Position numbers and translations under genes: made by a program. Shown piece by piece: positions 20,555 through 31,252 of a stretch of 64,000 bases of DNA. The notes below the pieces were generated by a model. It saw nothing but the letters and a program-made list of their open reading frames with translations, had not been told where the DNA came from and searched no databases. Source of the DNA: Boesenbergia rotunda (lineage: Eukaryota > Streptophyta > Magnoliopsida > Zingiberales > Zingiberaceae); assembly GCA_024364735.1 (NCBI GenBank), contig JAGFNQ010008264.1:281560-345559 (forward strand), written 5' to 3'. Positions within the stretch are counted from its first letter, which is position 1; every line of letters begins with the position of its first letter.

Positions 20555-20731
20555 TGGCAAAGCGAATAAGATGAAAGTTGTTTTGTTTTTTTTGGTAAAA
20601 AAAAGAGAGAAGGAAAAAAAATAATAAAAAAAAATAAAAAATAAAAGTTCCGAAATTTTTTTGTCGTGCATTAGAGTCAAGAAGTAGACAAAGTAACGGT
20701 CCGTCTAAGGTAGAGAAGGCGGGTCGCTACA

Positions 20732-21129
20732 ACTTGACCGAGCCAGTTCAAGAAGGAAACTCAACTCAAGTTCAAAAACTTGAGGAAGAGAATTCCTCCT
20801 TGAAAATTCAAGTGAAGGAACTCAGGGTTGCCCTAGAACGATTCACTTCGGGTTCTAAGAGTCTTGACATGATTCTTGGAAAACAAAAATCCGTTCTTAA
20901 TCGATCCGAATTAGGCTATCGAACCAAATCGAGACAACACTCGTATTATTCTGTGTTGAACCAACCTAGAACCCGAGTCCAAGCATGGGTCCCTAAGCTA
21001 TGTTTAAACAAACAAGCTGGACCAAACCGGTATTGGATCCCCAAGGACAAGATTCACATCTTGCCTAACCCTTATCGAGGCTTCAGTCCAGGGGGAGCCA
21101 ATCTAAAATCCATCTTTATGTGTAGATGA
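20732..21129 (+). pseudogene. gag: P1 copia gag, C-terminal part
   Basis: The frame enters directly from the gypsy LTR border. It carries a Leu/Glu coiled coil (VQKLEEENSSLKIQVKELRV) and the conserved family block GSKSLDMILGKQKSVLNRSE, ending RGFSPGGANLKSIFMCR and a stop. The CCHC and capsid parts are not in the window. Matching blocks are at 54388-54817 (A) and, on the minus strand, 38599-39200 (M3) and 6518-6990 (M1). Confidence 0.85.
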
Positions 21130-21835
21130 TTTTTTTATAAATTTGTCTGTTTGCTTATTTATTTATTTTCTGCAATTTCTTGATCATTATTATGCTTAGA
21201 CTTAGGAATAGTTTAAGGACAAAAGATTTATTTAAAATTTGAACAACATAGTATTAGGTGGAGGTGAAATAATAGTACGTTAGGGAAGCCTTTCTAATAA
21301 GGTCAAGTAAGGTAAGGCATACCCTACTTGGTCTGTTTAGTCGGGTGGAACTTGCTGAAGCTACTGATCCAAAACCTAACTAGTTAGACCAAAATTTTTT
21401 AAGAATTAATTTGACAACGAATTTTCGATAAAAGGCTTTGTCAAGGAAAGGGTTGTTGCTCCAATAAGGCCATGGCCAAAGAAGACCTCTGTGCCTCGCC
21501 AAGACCTGGAAGCCAATTATCGAAAATCAAATCCAATTTACTACTTGATAAATTTGAATCTAACATAAATTTTAAATTAAATCCTAGAATTATCATCTTT
21601 TTAAAATCAATAATCTTAACTCTACAAGTTTTCAAAATTAATTCAACGTTTTCAAAATTAACTGTCTTTCAAAAAATTAAACATTTATTTTGAAAATCTG
21701 TCTCACAAAACCCATAAGGTCAACATGTTTGATAACTTTAGATGTGGGTGAGACAGACTAGATAGTGAAACTCAATTTAAGCTATCCCTACCTATAATGG
21801 ATCCAAATCAAAACATAGTTTATATGTAGGAACAT
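21130..21835 (+). other. Gag-to-protease spacer of P1 with hairpin
   Basis: About 700 bp without a coding frame but conserved in M1, M2, M3, A and P4 (landmark ATGATAGTACGTTAGGGAAG near 21270). It ends just before the protease frame. Confidence 0.7.
21697..21757 (+). other. Conserved hairpin module, gag-protease copy (P1)
   Basis: TCTGTCTCAC (21697-21706) pairs perfectly with GTGAGACAGA (21748-21757) around 41 bases. The protease frame opens 79 bases later. Confidence 0.75.
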
Positions 21836-22023
21836 AAAGATTTGGACCAGTGGATGTTTGATAGTGGATTCTCCAGATACATGACTAGGGATAAATTGAA
21901 GTTCACCAAAATCTAGTTCAAAAACCTAGGCTCAGTAGCATTTGGCAACAATACTACACTCAAAGTAATTGGGTAAGGTAACATTGAACTTAATTCTAAT
22001 TTCATTATTAAGAAAGTGCTATT
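21836..22023 (+). pseudogene. pol: P1 copia protease, first part
   Basis: It reads KDLDQWMFDSGFSRYMTRDK, the Asp-Ser-Gly protease motif of copia elements, with stops at the positions of I-K and S-G relative to M3. It is split by M3; the frame resumes at 44224 after the duplicated CTATT. Confidence 0.85.
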
Positions 22024-22433
22024 TGTTGGATTAGAGTAAATCGATAGAGGGGGGGTGAATATCAATCTAAAATTTTCGGACAATTTAAGAGAAATACACA
22101 GCGGAAATAGTAAAGTAAAGTCGCTAACACGATTTGTTTTACTTGGTTCGGAGTCACGGTCGGCTCCTACTCCAAGGCCCACGATCCTTGATCGTTTACG
22201 CTGGGCAATTCTATATTCGTAGAAATGATTACAGTTTCGAGTACAGATATAGAGTCGAAAAAAAGCAGATACAACACTTAAGAAAATTAATGGTTTTACT
22301 AACTACCGAAGTGGATGGAATTTCAGAGCAGTGGGTCGTCGTCGACGCTTGAATCGCGAATGCAGAGCGTGCTGGAGCGTAGCGCTTAAGCGAAAGTGTT
22401 GAAAGTGAAATTTGTAAGTTGTTCTCCAGCCTT

Positions 22434-22454
22434 GGGGGTGAACCCCCTTTTATA
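22434..22454 (-). promoter_or_regulatory. M3 LTR core promoter: TATA box abutting a G/C hairpin
   Basis: On the minus strand TATAAAAG (22454-22447) runs into an inverted repeat of five G and five C around a 4-base loop (22434-22447). The 5' LTR equivalent is 43395-43415. Confidence 0.65.
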
Positions 22455-22573
22455 GTTGTCTCCTGGGCGCCTGTGTTGAAGGGGGCACCTACACGTGGCC
22501 TCTCCTGCGCGAACTCTAATCCGCAGGCTCGATCAGCGCTTATCCCCTTCATTGAGGTGCCTGAGCTATCTGG

Positions 22574-22597
22574 GGCGCCTGTGTTAACACAGGCGCC
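22574..22597. repeat. Perfect 24-bp palindrome in LTR U3
   Basis: GGCGCC at each end with GTTAAC at the centre; all 24 bases are self-complementary. The 5' LTR copy near 43534-43558 differs by one base. Confidence 0.85.
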
Positions 22598-23309
22598 TAG
22601 CTTGACTTGGTCCAAAGGCTTTCGTGGTAGTTTGCTTCGATGGTCTTGGTTTGGCCTTGCACTGGGGCGCCTGTATCCTTACAGGCGCCTAGCCCAGTGA
22701 GGCGCCTCCTTCCAATGAGGCGCCTGAGCTGCAGAAACACAGTCCCTTCGTTTCCTGCACCCAGGGTTAGTTCCACAACACAAGAAGCAAATATATATGA
22801 TATGTTAGACATTATTTACAGCCTAAGCTGTCTTGGTTCTGACTTTGGGTCTCCCAAATGGAACCCTAGGTCGAACCGACGCCTAATGTTCCCTCCTATG
22901 GAGAATGCGTCCTCACCTACTCCTCTTAGGAGAATTTACCTTTTTGCCAACCGGCCCCTTCGGTTGGACTTTTGCTCAGCTTCACTCACCAAATCTTCGG
23001 TTGCCAGTCCTCGACTAGGTCTTAGTGCCCAGCTTCGCTCACCAGGTCTTCTGTGCCCAGTCCTTGACCAGGTCTTAGTGCCCAGCTTCACTCACCAAGT
23101 CTTATTGCCCAACTTTACGTCAGGACTTAGTTGCCTAGCCCTCCACCAGGACTTAGTGCCCAATTCAAAGAACCAGGACTTAGTGCCTAGTGTACCTAGG
23201 ACTTTCCTGCACACTTAATCAGCTTGTTAGATCACAACCAAATCTTAACTTCTGATCCCTTTGCCATTATCAAAACATAGGTTTGACTTTGGTGCTTCCG
23301 ACACCAATA

Positions 23310-24763
23310 ATCTCCCCCTTTTTGTTTTATGGCAACACGGTTCAAAAAGTTAAGTTAAAAATATATTATAGCAATCTAACAATACTAACAACAGAATTTT
23401 ATCTCCCCTTGAATTTCACATTCTCCCCCTGAAATTTTCACTATCATGTGGGTTTTGTAAACTTTCTAAGTGCTAAGTGTTTTTCAAGATTTAGTAAAAG
23501 CTTTAAGTTTTTTGACTATGTGTTTTTCAAAATAAAGCAATTGTACTTAGGCAATTTTTGAAAAGGTTTTGTAAGCCTAATTTTTGTTTCAATATTTTGA
23601 AATTTTACTTAGGCAAAACAAGTTTTGAAAACTGATTTTCCTTGCAAAGTTAATTTTGAGATCTTGAAAAAATTTCCCAACTTAGAAAAAATTGCTTAAA
23701 AACATTTTCACAAAATGAATTGGTTTACTAAGAAAAATTTACTTAGCACATTTGCCAACAAGTTTTTTTAAAATAATTTAGCTCAGGCAATTTGTTTACT
23801 AAGAAAAACTTCTTAGAAATATTTTTCAAAATACACTTAGAAATTTTGAAGCCTTTTCGAAGTATTTTAAGAGCACTTAGAAAAAGTTTGAAGCACTTGA
23901 AAAATACTTAGAAATTTAAAACCATTTTAAGTACTTTTAAAAACTTTTATGAATAAATTTGAAATACTCAAAACAGTTTAAAAACATTTTTAAGTACTTA
24001 AAGAACTTTGAAGTATTTAAAAACTGAGAAGTACTTAAAAACTGAGCATTTAGAATTTTCTACTTTACTTTTTAAAAAAGAGATAGAAAATTTTGAAAGA
24101 TTTGAAAATTTTGAAAAAAATTCCCTCTTTCTTTTGTTTCTCTCCCCCTTTGCCATATATAAAAAAAATTGATACTAATTACAGCAAGTAAATTAGAGCT
24201 AGTAAGACATTGAAATTCTGTATTGAACCAACTCTAATGACCAAAATAAATTGGACCAAACCAAATTCAACCAATCTTGTTCGGGTCCTGTCTAACCCAG
24301 TTAGCTACTTACTAACTGTCATAAACAGTAGCTTTCGCTAGGGTTAGTCAAGTTAAGTGATATGATCAAGTTAGATTTTTAAACTTGACACTTAACATGA
24401 TTGTTGTTCAACTTGTATTTATTGCCCCAATTACTACAGATGCACTGACTTAAAGCATCTTGAATCAAGGTATAGACCTAAGCATCTCAACCCAGTCTAG
24501 GTTATCAATCAAAAGTACCCTAAGGTGCTTGTGAGATGCTGGCTTCTAGATCTATAGGTGAATGCAGTTCTAGGATCAAGGCCTAAGCTAAGTCCATTTG
24601 CGAAAAAGCCCTAGTTTTGAAGGGGGTAGTTTTTGAAAGAAAACTAAGTCGGAAAATCATTTTAACTTTTAAATTTCAAAAACTTGATAAAATGATAAAC
24701 TTGATAATTTTCGAAAAAAATTAAAAAATAGGAAAAGTTTTAGGAAAACAATATAGATCAGTC
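23310..24763 (-). other. M3 3' untranslated region
   Basis: Noncoding. From the RNase H stop it has a conserved leader, the hairpin at 24481-24540, an A/T-rich stretch of ACTTAGAAA repeats (about 24150-23450) and the polypurine tract (complement of 23310-23324). Confidence 0.75.
24481..24540 (-). other. Conserved hairpin module, 3' UTR copy (M3)
   Basis: AGCATCTCA (24481-24489) pairs perfectly with TGAGATGCT (24532-24540) across 42 bases. It differs from the M3 gag-protease copy (38061-38118), whose stem is CTGTCTCAC/GTGAGACAG. Confidence 0.75.
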
Positions 24764-26437
24764 CTACTCTACTAAGCACAACCCTAACTGCCTTCTTAGT
24801 GAGCTAAACTCAAACTCAGGTAAGGGTTTGGTAAAGATATCAGCTAAGTTGGATTTTGAGTCCACATGTTTGAGTACTATTTCACCCCTGGCTACATGAT
24901 CCCTTACAAAATGATGTTTAACTTCTATATGTTTTGTTCGGGAATGTTGAATTGGGTTTTTAGTCAAGTTGATTGAACTAATGTTATCAATATAGACTTG
25001 GGTTTGGGTGTATTCAAGCTGGAAGTCCTTAGGAGTGTGCATCATCCACAAAAGTTGTGCTACACATTCTCCTAGGGCAACATATTCTGCTTCTGTTGTA
25101 GACAGTACTATGCAGTGTTACTTTCTACTACACCAGCTGACTAGGCTATGTCCTAAGAGTTTGCAACTTCCACTTGTACTTTTTCTATCTAATTTGCACC
25201 CAGCATACTCAGAGTCAGAATATCCTGACAATTCAAAAGTGGAAGTCCTAGGATACCAAATCCCTACATTTAGGGTACCCTTAATATACCTAAGTACTCT
25301 TTTTAGGGTTGCTAAGTGGGATTCCTTAGCACAAGTTTGGTACCTAGCACACATTCCTACAGAAAATAGGATATCAGGTCTGCTAGCTGTCAAGTAAAGT
25401 AGGCTACCAATCATACTTCGGTATAGCTTAAGATCAATAGGTTTACCTTCCGGGTCATTATCTATTTTGACATTTGTAGCCATAGGGGTACTTAAGCTTT
25501 TGGAGTTATCCATTTTAAATTTCTTTATTAACTCTTTAGCATACTTAGATTGGTGAACATAATTACCATCTCTAGTCTGTTTAATTTGCAATCCTAAGAA
25601 AAAGTTGAGCTCACCTACCAAGCTCATTTCGAAATTATTTTTACAAATTCTTTTAGAAAGTTAGAGTTGGTGGATCCAAAAATTATATCATCAACATAAA
25701 TTTGGGCAATAAAAATATCGTTTTCTAAGGTTTTAACAAAAAGGGTGGAGTCAATTTGACCTTGGTTAAACTCCTTAGAAATTAGATAAGTTGATAAGCG
25801 TTCATACCATGCCCTAGGTGCTTGTTTCAACCCATAAAGTGCTTTTCTAAGCTTAAAGACATACTCTAGTTTTTCTAGGTCCTCAAATCCTGGGGGTTGT
25901 CCTACATAAACTTCTTCTTTGATAAACCCATTTAAAAAGGTAGACTTAACATCCATTTGGTATAGCTTGAACCATCTATGGGCTGCAAAGGCTAACAACA
26001 TTCTAATTGACTCAAGTCTGGCTACTGGGGCATAGGTTTCATCATAGTCTAATCCTTCGACCTGACTAAACACTTTAGCTACTAAGCGGGCTTTATTTCT
26101 AACTATTTCCCATTGATCATTTAATTTATTTCTGAACACCCACTTAGTATCTATAACAGATTTACCCTCAAGTTTAGGTACTAGTTCCCAGACTTGGTTT
26201 CTTTCAAATTGGGCTAACTCTTCTTGCATAGCTATGATCCAATCAGGGTCAGGTGGAGCTTCCTCTATAGTCTTAGGATTAATTTTTGAAATTAACGCAA
26301 TTTGACTAAGATTTCTATAGGAAGACCTAGTTCTGACTCCTAAGGTTGGATCACCCATAATTTGATCAGAAGGGTGACTGAGTCTGGGTTTCTTGGTTCT
26401 TCTAGCTAGTACTAGGTTCAGCCTTAGGTCCGGCTAG
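24764..26437 (-). pseudogene. pol: M3 copia reverse transcriptase and RNase H
   Basis: The RT is in frame 26358-25624, with WVFRNKLNDQWEIVRNKARL, DVKSTFLNGFIKEEVYVGQ, ALYGLKQAPRAWYERL and the catalytic YVDDIIFGS. A frameshift near 25625 leads to the frame 25627-25118 (GELNFFLGLQIKQTRDGNYV; SRPDILFSVGMCARYQ; YSDSEYAGCKLDRKSTSG). A CAA-to-TAA stop at SWCSRK (about 25118) precedes the last frame 25051-24764, with STTEAEYVALGECVAQLLWM upstream and ADIFTKPLPEFEF near the end, closing on GLCLVE. This is full family length except for those lesions. It joins integrase across the LTR at 26438-28657. Confidence 0.92.
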
Positions 26438-28657
26438 TGTTAGTATTGTGAGAGAAGTGTCCTAAGGCAATCGCCTTATGATTGTAATCATTTATTTTAA
26501 TAAATGAATATTCACTATTTGAGTATATATGCTTGTGTATTTGATTGAGATCTTGAACTCATTTACTGAATGTCCGCAATACAATTCACAGCATGAGAGA
26601 ATTTGTGATGAATTCATAACTAGTGATTATCTCTACATGTGCAATTGTGAAGTATTGAAATTGTCTCTAGTCGATGAATTGATAAATACAGACACTATCA
26701 ATTCTGTTGAGACTAGCATGGGTTATTCTCTAATCAGCTGATTCTCACTGGCTGGAGACATTGAGATGTCAGGAGATAAACATGAATGCTAGTTAAGGGA
26801 ACTAGTTCATTGGAGTGACTGGCTGTAAAACTTCATATGGTAATCTACATATAGATATGTCAATGAAGTTCTTACTGCAGCTTAAGTGCGATGTTCCTTT
26901 GACTTGCGGTGTTTAAGTCATCTTGGTCATGGAGACTTATACTTTGACATCTTAAGCAAGCATCTCTAAGGAGGTGTGAACCCAGGATGGTTGGGTATAA
27001 GCTGAAGTGCCCAAAGATGTTTGAACAGCCTACAAAGGATTCACCACTCCTAACGAGGAGATGTATACCCAAGGTCTATCGTCGGATTGTTACTTGAAGC
27101 CTCTGGCCAGAGCATCACATGTTCAGAGTATGAATCTCTCAGAAACATGAGAGTAATTAGAATCCGTTGGACGAGAAAGACACTACTTGGGCTAGGTGTG
27201 ACATAGTCAGCCTAGTGGGGACTGACACACATAGACTGTGTCCTGAACCAAGTGGGTATAAGATGGTGAAGGGAATGGGGCACGATTCATTAGAGCTGCT
27301 GAAGGGTTTCAGAATTATTTCTGAGGTTAACCGTTGATCTTTCGATCAATTGGGGATCATGATGTACTACTAGGTGCCACTCATGATCGTTCTATAATTG
27401 GTTAATTATAGACGGCCAACATAAATCGAAATCCTATTTAGTCACACGCACTACGAGTAATTCGAGGGATTTAAAATCAGTTGAAAATTGGATTTTTTCG
27501 ATTAAGAGAGATAAGTCAAATCTGAATTTTTCAGAGACGCATTGGAAGCATAAAATGGTTAAGTCTTCTGAAGACTTATTGGACGAATTAAATGAGTTTA
27601 ATTCGTATGGTATAGGCTTGGGTTTGGCCGGCCAAAGAGGGTCCCCACCCTCTTTGTTTGGCCGACCACATTAAAAGGGGAGAACCAAATTGTTTGGTTC
27701 AAATTATAAAATAAACCGAGCGTGGTTTGTTTTATAAAATTATGGATAATATATATAAATTTTTATAAACCGAAGTTTGGTTTATTATTTTCATGGAAAT
27801 TAAAATAAACCTTGAATAGTTTATTTTATTTTATAAAATCAATTATGCATTGATTTTTTCATGATAAGAAAAATTTATATAATAAATTTCTTGTGAAAAT
27901 TTATTCCATAATAAAAAGGGAGACATGGTTGTTTTTATTATAAATTAAATTATGATAAAAACTTGGCATGATGGAATAATTCATAGAAAAATTTATATGA
28001 TAAATTTCTTATGAAAATTTATTCCATAAAAAGGAGACTTGGCGATTGAGAGGCTACTATATAAAGGAACCAAGGCAAGGCTTGGAAATTAATCTAAGAG
28101 ATCAAGGAATAAGCCCTCTCTCTCTCCCTCTCTCTCTCTCCCTCCTCTAGTGCCGCCGGCCCTAGAGGCCCTCCCCTTTGCCGTGAGCTTCAGCCACCAC
28201 CAAGCAGCTGCCGAAGAAGAAGAAGAAGCGGGCGCAACTCCTTCCTTCCTCCCGGAATCTTGATTCCGTTCTTCGTTTGATGGTTAGTCTTCCCATCTCT
28301 CTCTTGGTATTCTTGTCGTGCCTTTGGAGAATCTAGTAGTTCTTGTCGGCACGAAACTCGTGGCTTTACGAAGTCATCCCGAAGAAAACTCGGCGTGGAC
28401 GCGAATAGAGGCGGAGCTTCCAAGGGACGCTTACGGTTGGATCTCGTCCCTGCCTTCGAGTTACGCGAGGTATTAAGTAAATTAGTTTACTTTCTGCAAA
28501 ATTTTAATATATGATCATGTCTACACAATATAAGGTTGCATGCTTAGATGTGTGGTTAAATAATTTGGGAAATTATTTATGCTAAATCTTCCGTTGCACA
28601 TAATAAATTTAAAAATTACGAACCCGCATCCATGTCAACATGCACTCGGTCCCAACA
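26438..28657 (+). mobile_element. Solo LTR of an unrelated element (2.2 kb), TSD GCTAG
   Basis: It starts TGTTAGTATTG and ends GGTCCCAACA, flanked by GCTAG at 26433-26437 and 28658-28662. No internal domain. A TATA box (28058-28065, TATATAAA) precedes a CT-rich leader (28112-28142) and a GC-rich stretch. Frames here (e.g. minus 28423-28190) are not supported as genes. Probably a copia (SIRE/Tork-like) LTR by general layout; the family is uncertain. Confidence 0.85.
28112..28142. repeat. CT-rich microsatellite
   Basis: Alternating CT dinucleotides with CCC interruptions just downstream of the TATA box of the solo LTR. Confidence 0.8.
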
Positions 28658-29411
28658 GCTAGACGGTTCAGTTCAGTGATTGGTTCAACTACTTGGGTCG
28701 GTTCAGTTATAGGTTCAGTTGAGACCTCAGTAGTTGGTTCAAGAGTTAGTTCATTTAGAGGTTCAATCAATGGTTCAATTTATGGTTCAATTGTTGTTTC
28801 ATTGTCTTCCTGATCAATATTTGATTGGTTCAATTTTTGATTATCAGTTTTTGGTTCAATTTCCTCATCAAAGATTAAGTTAGTAGTTTCTTCAATTTTA
28901 TGAGTTTGTTTATTGTAAACCCTATAGGCCCCACTAGTTGTTGAGTATCCTAAGAAGATCCCTGGGGTTGACTTGGATTGAAACTTACCTAGGTATTCCT
29001 TAGTGTTCAAGATATGGACTTTGCACCCAAAGACTCTTAGGTAGTGTAGGTTAGGCAGTCTATGATAATATAGTTCATAAGGTATTTTATTATGCCTTTT
29101 GTTAATTAGAACCCTATTTTCGATGTAGCATGCCGTACTTACCGCTTCTGCCCAAAATTGATTAGTTAAGTTAAATTCATTTAACATGGTTCTAGTGGCT
29201 TCCTAAAGGGTTCTATTTTTCCTTTCCACTATCCCATTTTGTTGGGGGTTCTAGGAGAGGAAAACTCATGCATATACCCATTTATTTTGTAGAATTCCTC
29301 AAACCCTTGATTTTCAAATTCTCCCCCGTGATCACTTCTAAGTCTTTTGATTTTAGTATCATTTTGGTTTTCAATCATTTTACATTGGTCAATAAATAAG
29401 TTTAAAGTTTC
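28658..29411 (-). pseudogene. pol: M3 integrase, C-terminal part
   Basis: The frame 29187-28780 reads NLTNQFWAEAVSTACYIENR, YLRVFGCKVHILNTKEYLGK and GIFLGYSTTSGAYRVYNKQT, the copia integrase end. Just upstream, the conserved block before VERKNRTL has lost one C (about 29245) and a CAG became TAG (about 29205). The N-terminal part continues at 37277 beyond M2. Confidence 0.88.
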
Positions 29412-30950
29412 TGTTGGATCGAGAAAACACGATAGAGGGGGGTGAATATCGTGAAAACGTTTCGGATTAGAAGTTAAGAGAATACGCAGCGGAAATTAAA
29501 ACAAACACACATAACGCAAGGATTTTTACTTGGTTCGGAGTCGCGGTTGGCTCCTACTCCAAGGCCCATGGTCCTTGACCATTTACTGCGGGCAATTCTA
29601 TAATGCGCAAAGTTTTACAAAGATTTGTACAATAATAGTGCAATAAAAAGAACAAGTTTACTCTTCGTTACCGACGCCCAGTGTGGATCGTGCTTCGGAG
29701 CGGAGGGTCGGCGGCAGCGCTAGAATCTCGAGATTGGGAGTTTCCGGAGTGGAGCGCTTGAGCGAAGAGCGTTGAGGCATTCGAGAGTAGTGTTATGAAG
29801 CCTTGGGGGACAAGCCCCTTTTATAGTGCACCTGGGGGCGCCCTGGACGTTGGGGGCGCCCTCCATGTGCCTCTAGATATGCAAACCCCTATCCAAAACT
29901 CGGTCAGCCCTTATCCCTCCAGGATCGGGCTCAGAGCTGACGGGGGTGCCCGGGACACAGGGGGCGCCTTGCTTGACTTGGTCAACAGGCTTCATGGTTG
30001 ATTTTTGCTTAGGTTCATTTCTTTGCTTGGACTCAGGGCACCCGAGACCTCCAGGGCGCCCTGTGTAGTGCAGTTTCGAAGCGACTCTTTGCTTGGTTGT
30101 TTGCTTTGACCTTGGGGGCGCCCGGGACCTCCAGGGCGCCCCTGCCCAGCTATTGCCCCTCTCCTTTGGGGCGTTCTGAGCTGCAAAAACTCGTTCCTTC
30201 GGTCCTGCATCCAGGGTTAGTTCCAAAACAATGAGGTATGAGTGTTAGATAATTTTTTACAGCCGTAGCTGTCTTGGTTCTGACTTCGGGTCTCCAATAT
30301 GGAACTCTAGGTCGAACCAACGCCTACTGTTCCCTCGACGGGGAATGGATCCTCACCTACTCCTCTCAGGAGAGTTTACGTTTTGCCAACCGACTCCTCC
30401 GGTTGGACTTTTGCCCAGCAGTCCTTCGCCAGGTGCCTAGCAGCCCTTCGCCAGGTCTTCAACCCCTAGCAGCCCTTCATTAGGTGGCTAGCAGTCCTTC
30501 GCCAGGTCTTCAACGCCTAGCAGTCCTTCGCTAGGTGCCTAGCAGTCCTTCGCCAGGTGCCTAGCAGCCCTTCGCTAGGTCTTTGATTCCTGGTAGTCCT
30601 TCGCCAGGTGCCTAGCAACCCTTCGCTAGGTCTTCAATTCCTGGCAGCCCTTCGCCAGGTGCCTAGCAGCCCTTCGCTAGGTCTTCAATTCCTGGCAGCC
30701 CTTCGCCAGGTGCCTAGCAGCCCTTCGCCTGGTCTTCGATTCCTGGCAGTCCTTCGCCAGGTGCCTAGCAGCCCTTCGCCAGGTCTTAGGGTTTCGATGC
30801 TTAGCATTCCTTCGCTAGGTGCCCAGCTACCCTTCGCCAGGACTTCTTTCTGCACACTTGAGTAACATCGTTAGAGCACAAATAGTACTTAACTTTGAAT
30901 CCTTTGCCAATATCAAAACATGGTTCGATATGGTGCTTCATGCACCAACA
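29412..30950 (-). repeat. M2 3' LTR (1,539 bp)
   Basis: TGTTGGATCGAG to GCACCAACA. TATA box on the minus strand at 29825-29818 with adjacent G/C inverted repeat, several GGGCGCC motifs (29830-30150), and a large minisatellite at 30420-30845 that makes it 112 bp longer than the 5' LTR. Confidence 0.92.
30420..30845. repeat. LTR minisatellite, 17 copies of a CCTTCGCCAGG core
   Basis: Units alternate between about 22 bp (GCCTAGCAGTCCTTCGCCAG) and about 30 bp (with CTTCAATTCCT). I count 17 cores here by eye against 13 in the 5' LTR. Confidence 0.85.
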
Positions 30951-31252
30951 ATCTCCCCCTTTTTGATTTATGGCAACATAATTCAAAGTTAAGTAAAAAT
31001 TATAACAATTTAAGCAAGACAGTAAAATTATAACAGTTTAAGCAAGACAGTTAAGACCAAATGAATTTGAGCAGAGTAACAGAACCAGTGTAGTTTTGAA
31101 CTGTAAAAAAAATTTTATTTTCCCTTTTCCCTACAACCCAGAAGTATTGTGTTATAAAACACTTAACTTTGACCTTTCCTCCCCCTTTGACATATATCAA
31201 AAAAAGATATTCATGGATGAACAAAATATCTAAGAGGGATTTTTGAGTTTTT

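Larger units (their letters stand above)
9058..20731 (+). mobile_element. Composite Tekay-like Ty3/gypsy chromovirus (G1 + G2)
   Basis: LTRs run TG...CA (9058-11383; 18474-20731, start mutated to TATAACG). There is a Met-tRNA primer site, gag-protease, RT/RNase H twice, integrase and a chromodomain-like end (YPELF), in the Ty3/gypsy order with integrase last. The flanks GTTGG (9053-9057) and ACTTG (20732-20736) do not match, and they lie in copia gag pieces of opposite orientation. With the duplicated protease-RT-RNase H and the n at 14898, this indicates two element halves joined. Confidence 0.85.
18474..20731 (+). repeat. G2 3' LTR (2.3 kb)
   Basis: Homologous to 9058-11383. It begins TATAACGCCC after a purine tract (18462-18473, AGGTATGGGGGA). 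It has a TATA box at 18787-18794, a weak tRNA-like antisense segment (18653-18704), a pyrimidine-rich leader and a palindrome cluster at 20340-20483. Unlike the 5' LTR it has a plus-strand tRNA-like stretch (20499-20554) and a poly-A/GA tract near 20590-20650, as expected if it comes from a different copy. Confidence 0.88.
22024..23309 (-). repeat. M3 3' LTR
   Basis: It runs TGTTGGATTAG to CACCAATA (usual end CCAACA). It is nearly identical to the 5' LTR at 42986-44218. It has a TATA box with G/C hairpin (22434-22454), CACGTG box (22492-22497), a perfect 24-bp palindrome (22574-22597) and CCAGG-CTT minisatellite (about 22975-23200). Confidence 0.92.

Noticed and set aside
26529..28423. Small frames in the 2.2 kb solo LTR as genes
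   Set aside because: Short, without domains, and inside a segment bounded by TG...CA and GCTAG duplications.
30420..30845. CRISPR-like array
   Set aside because: Repeats of about 22-30 bp are head to tail without unique spacers, inside a plant LTR, and recur in the partner LTR.
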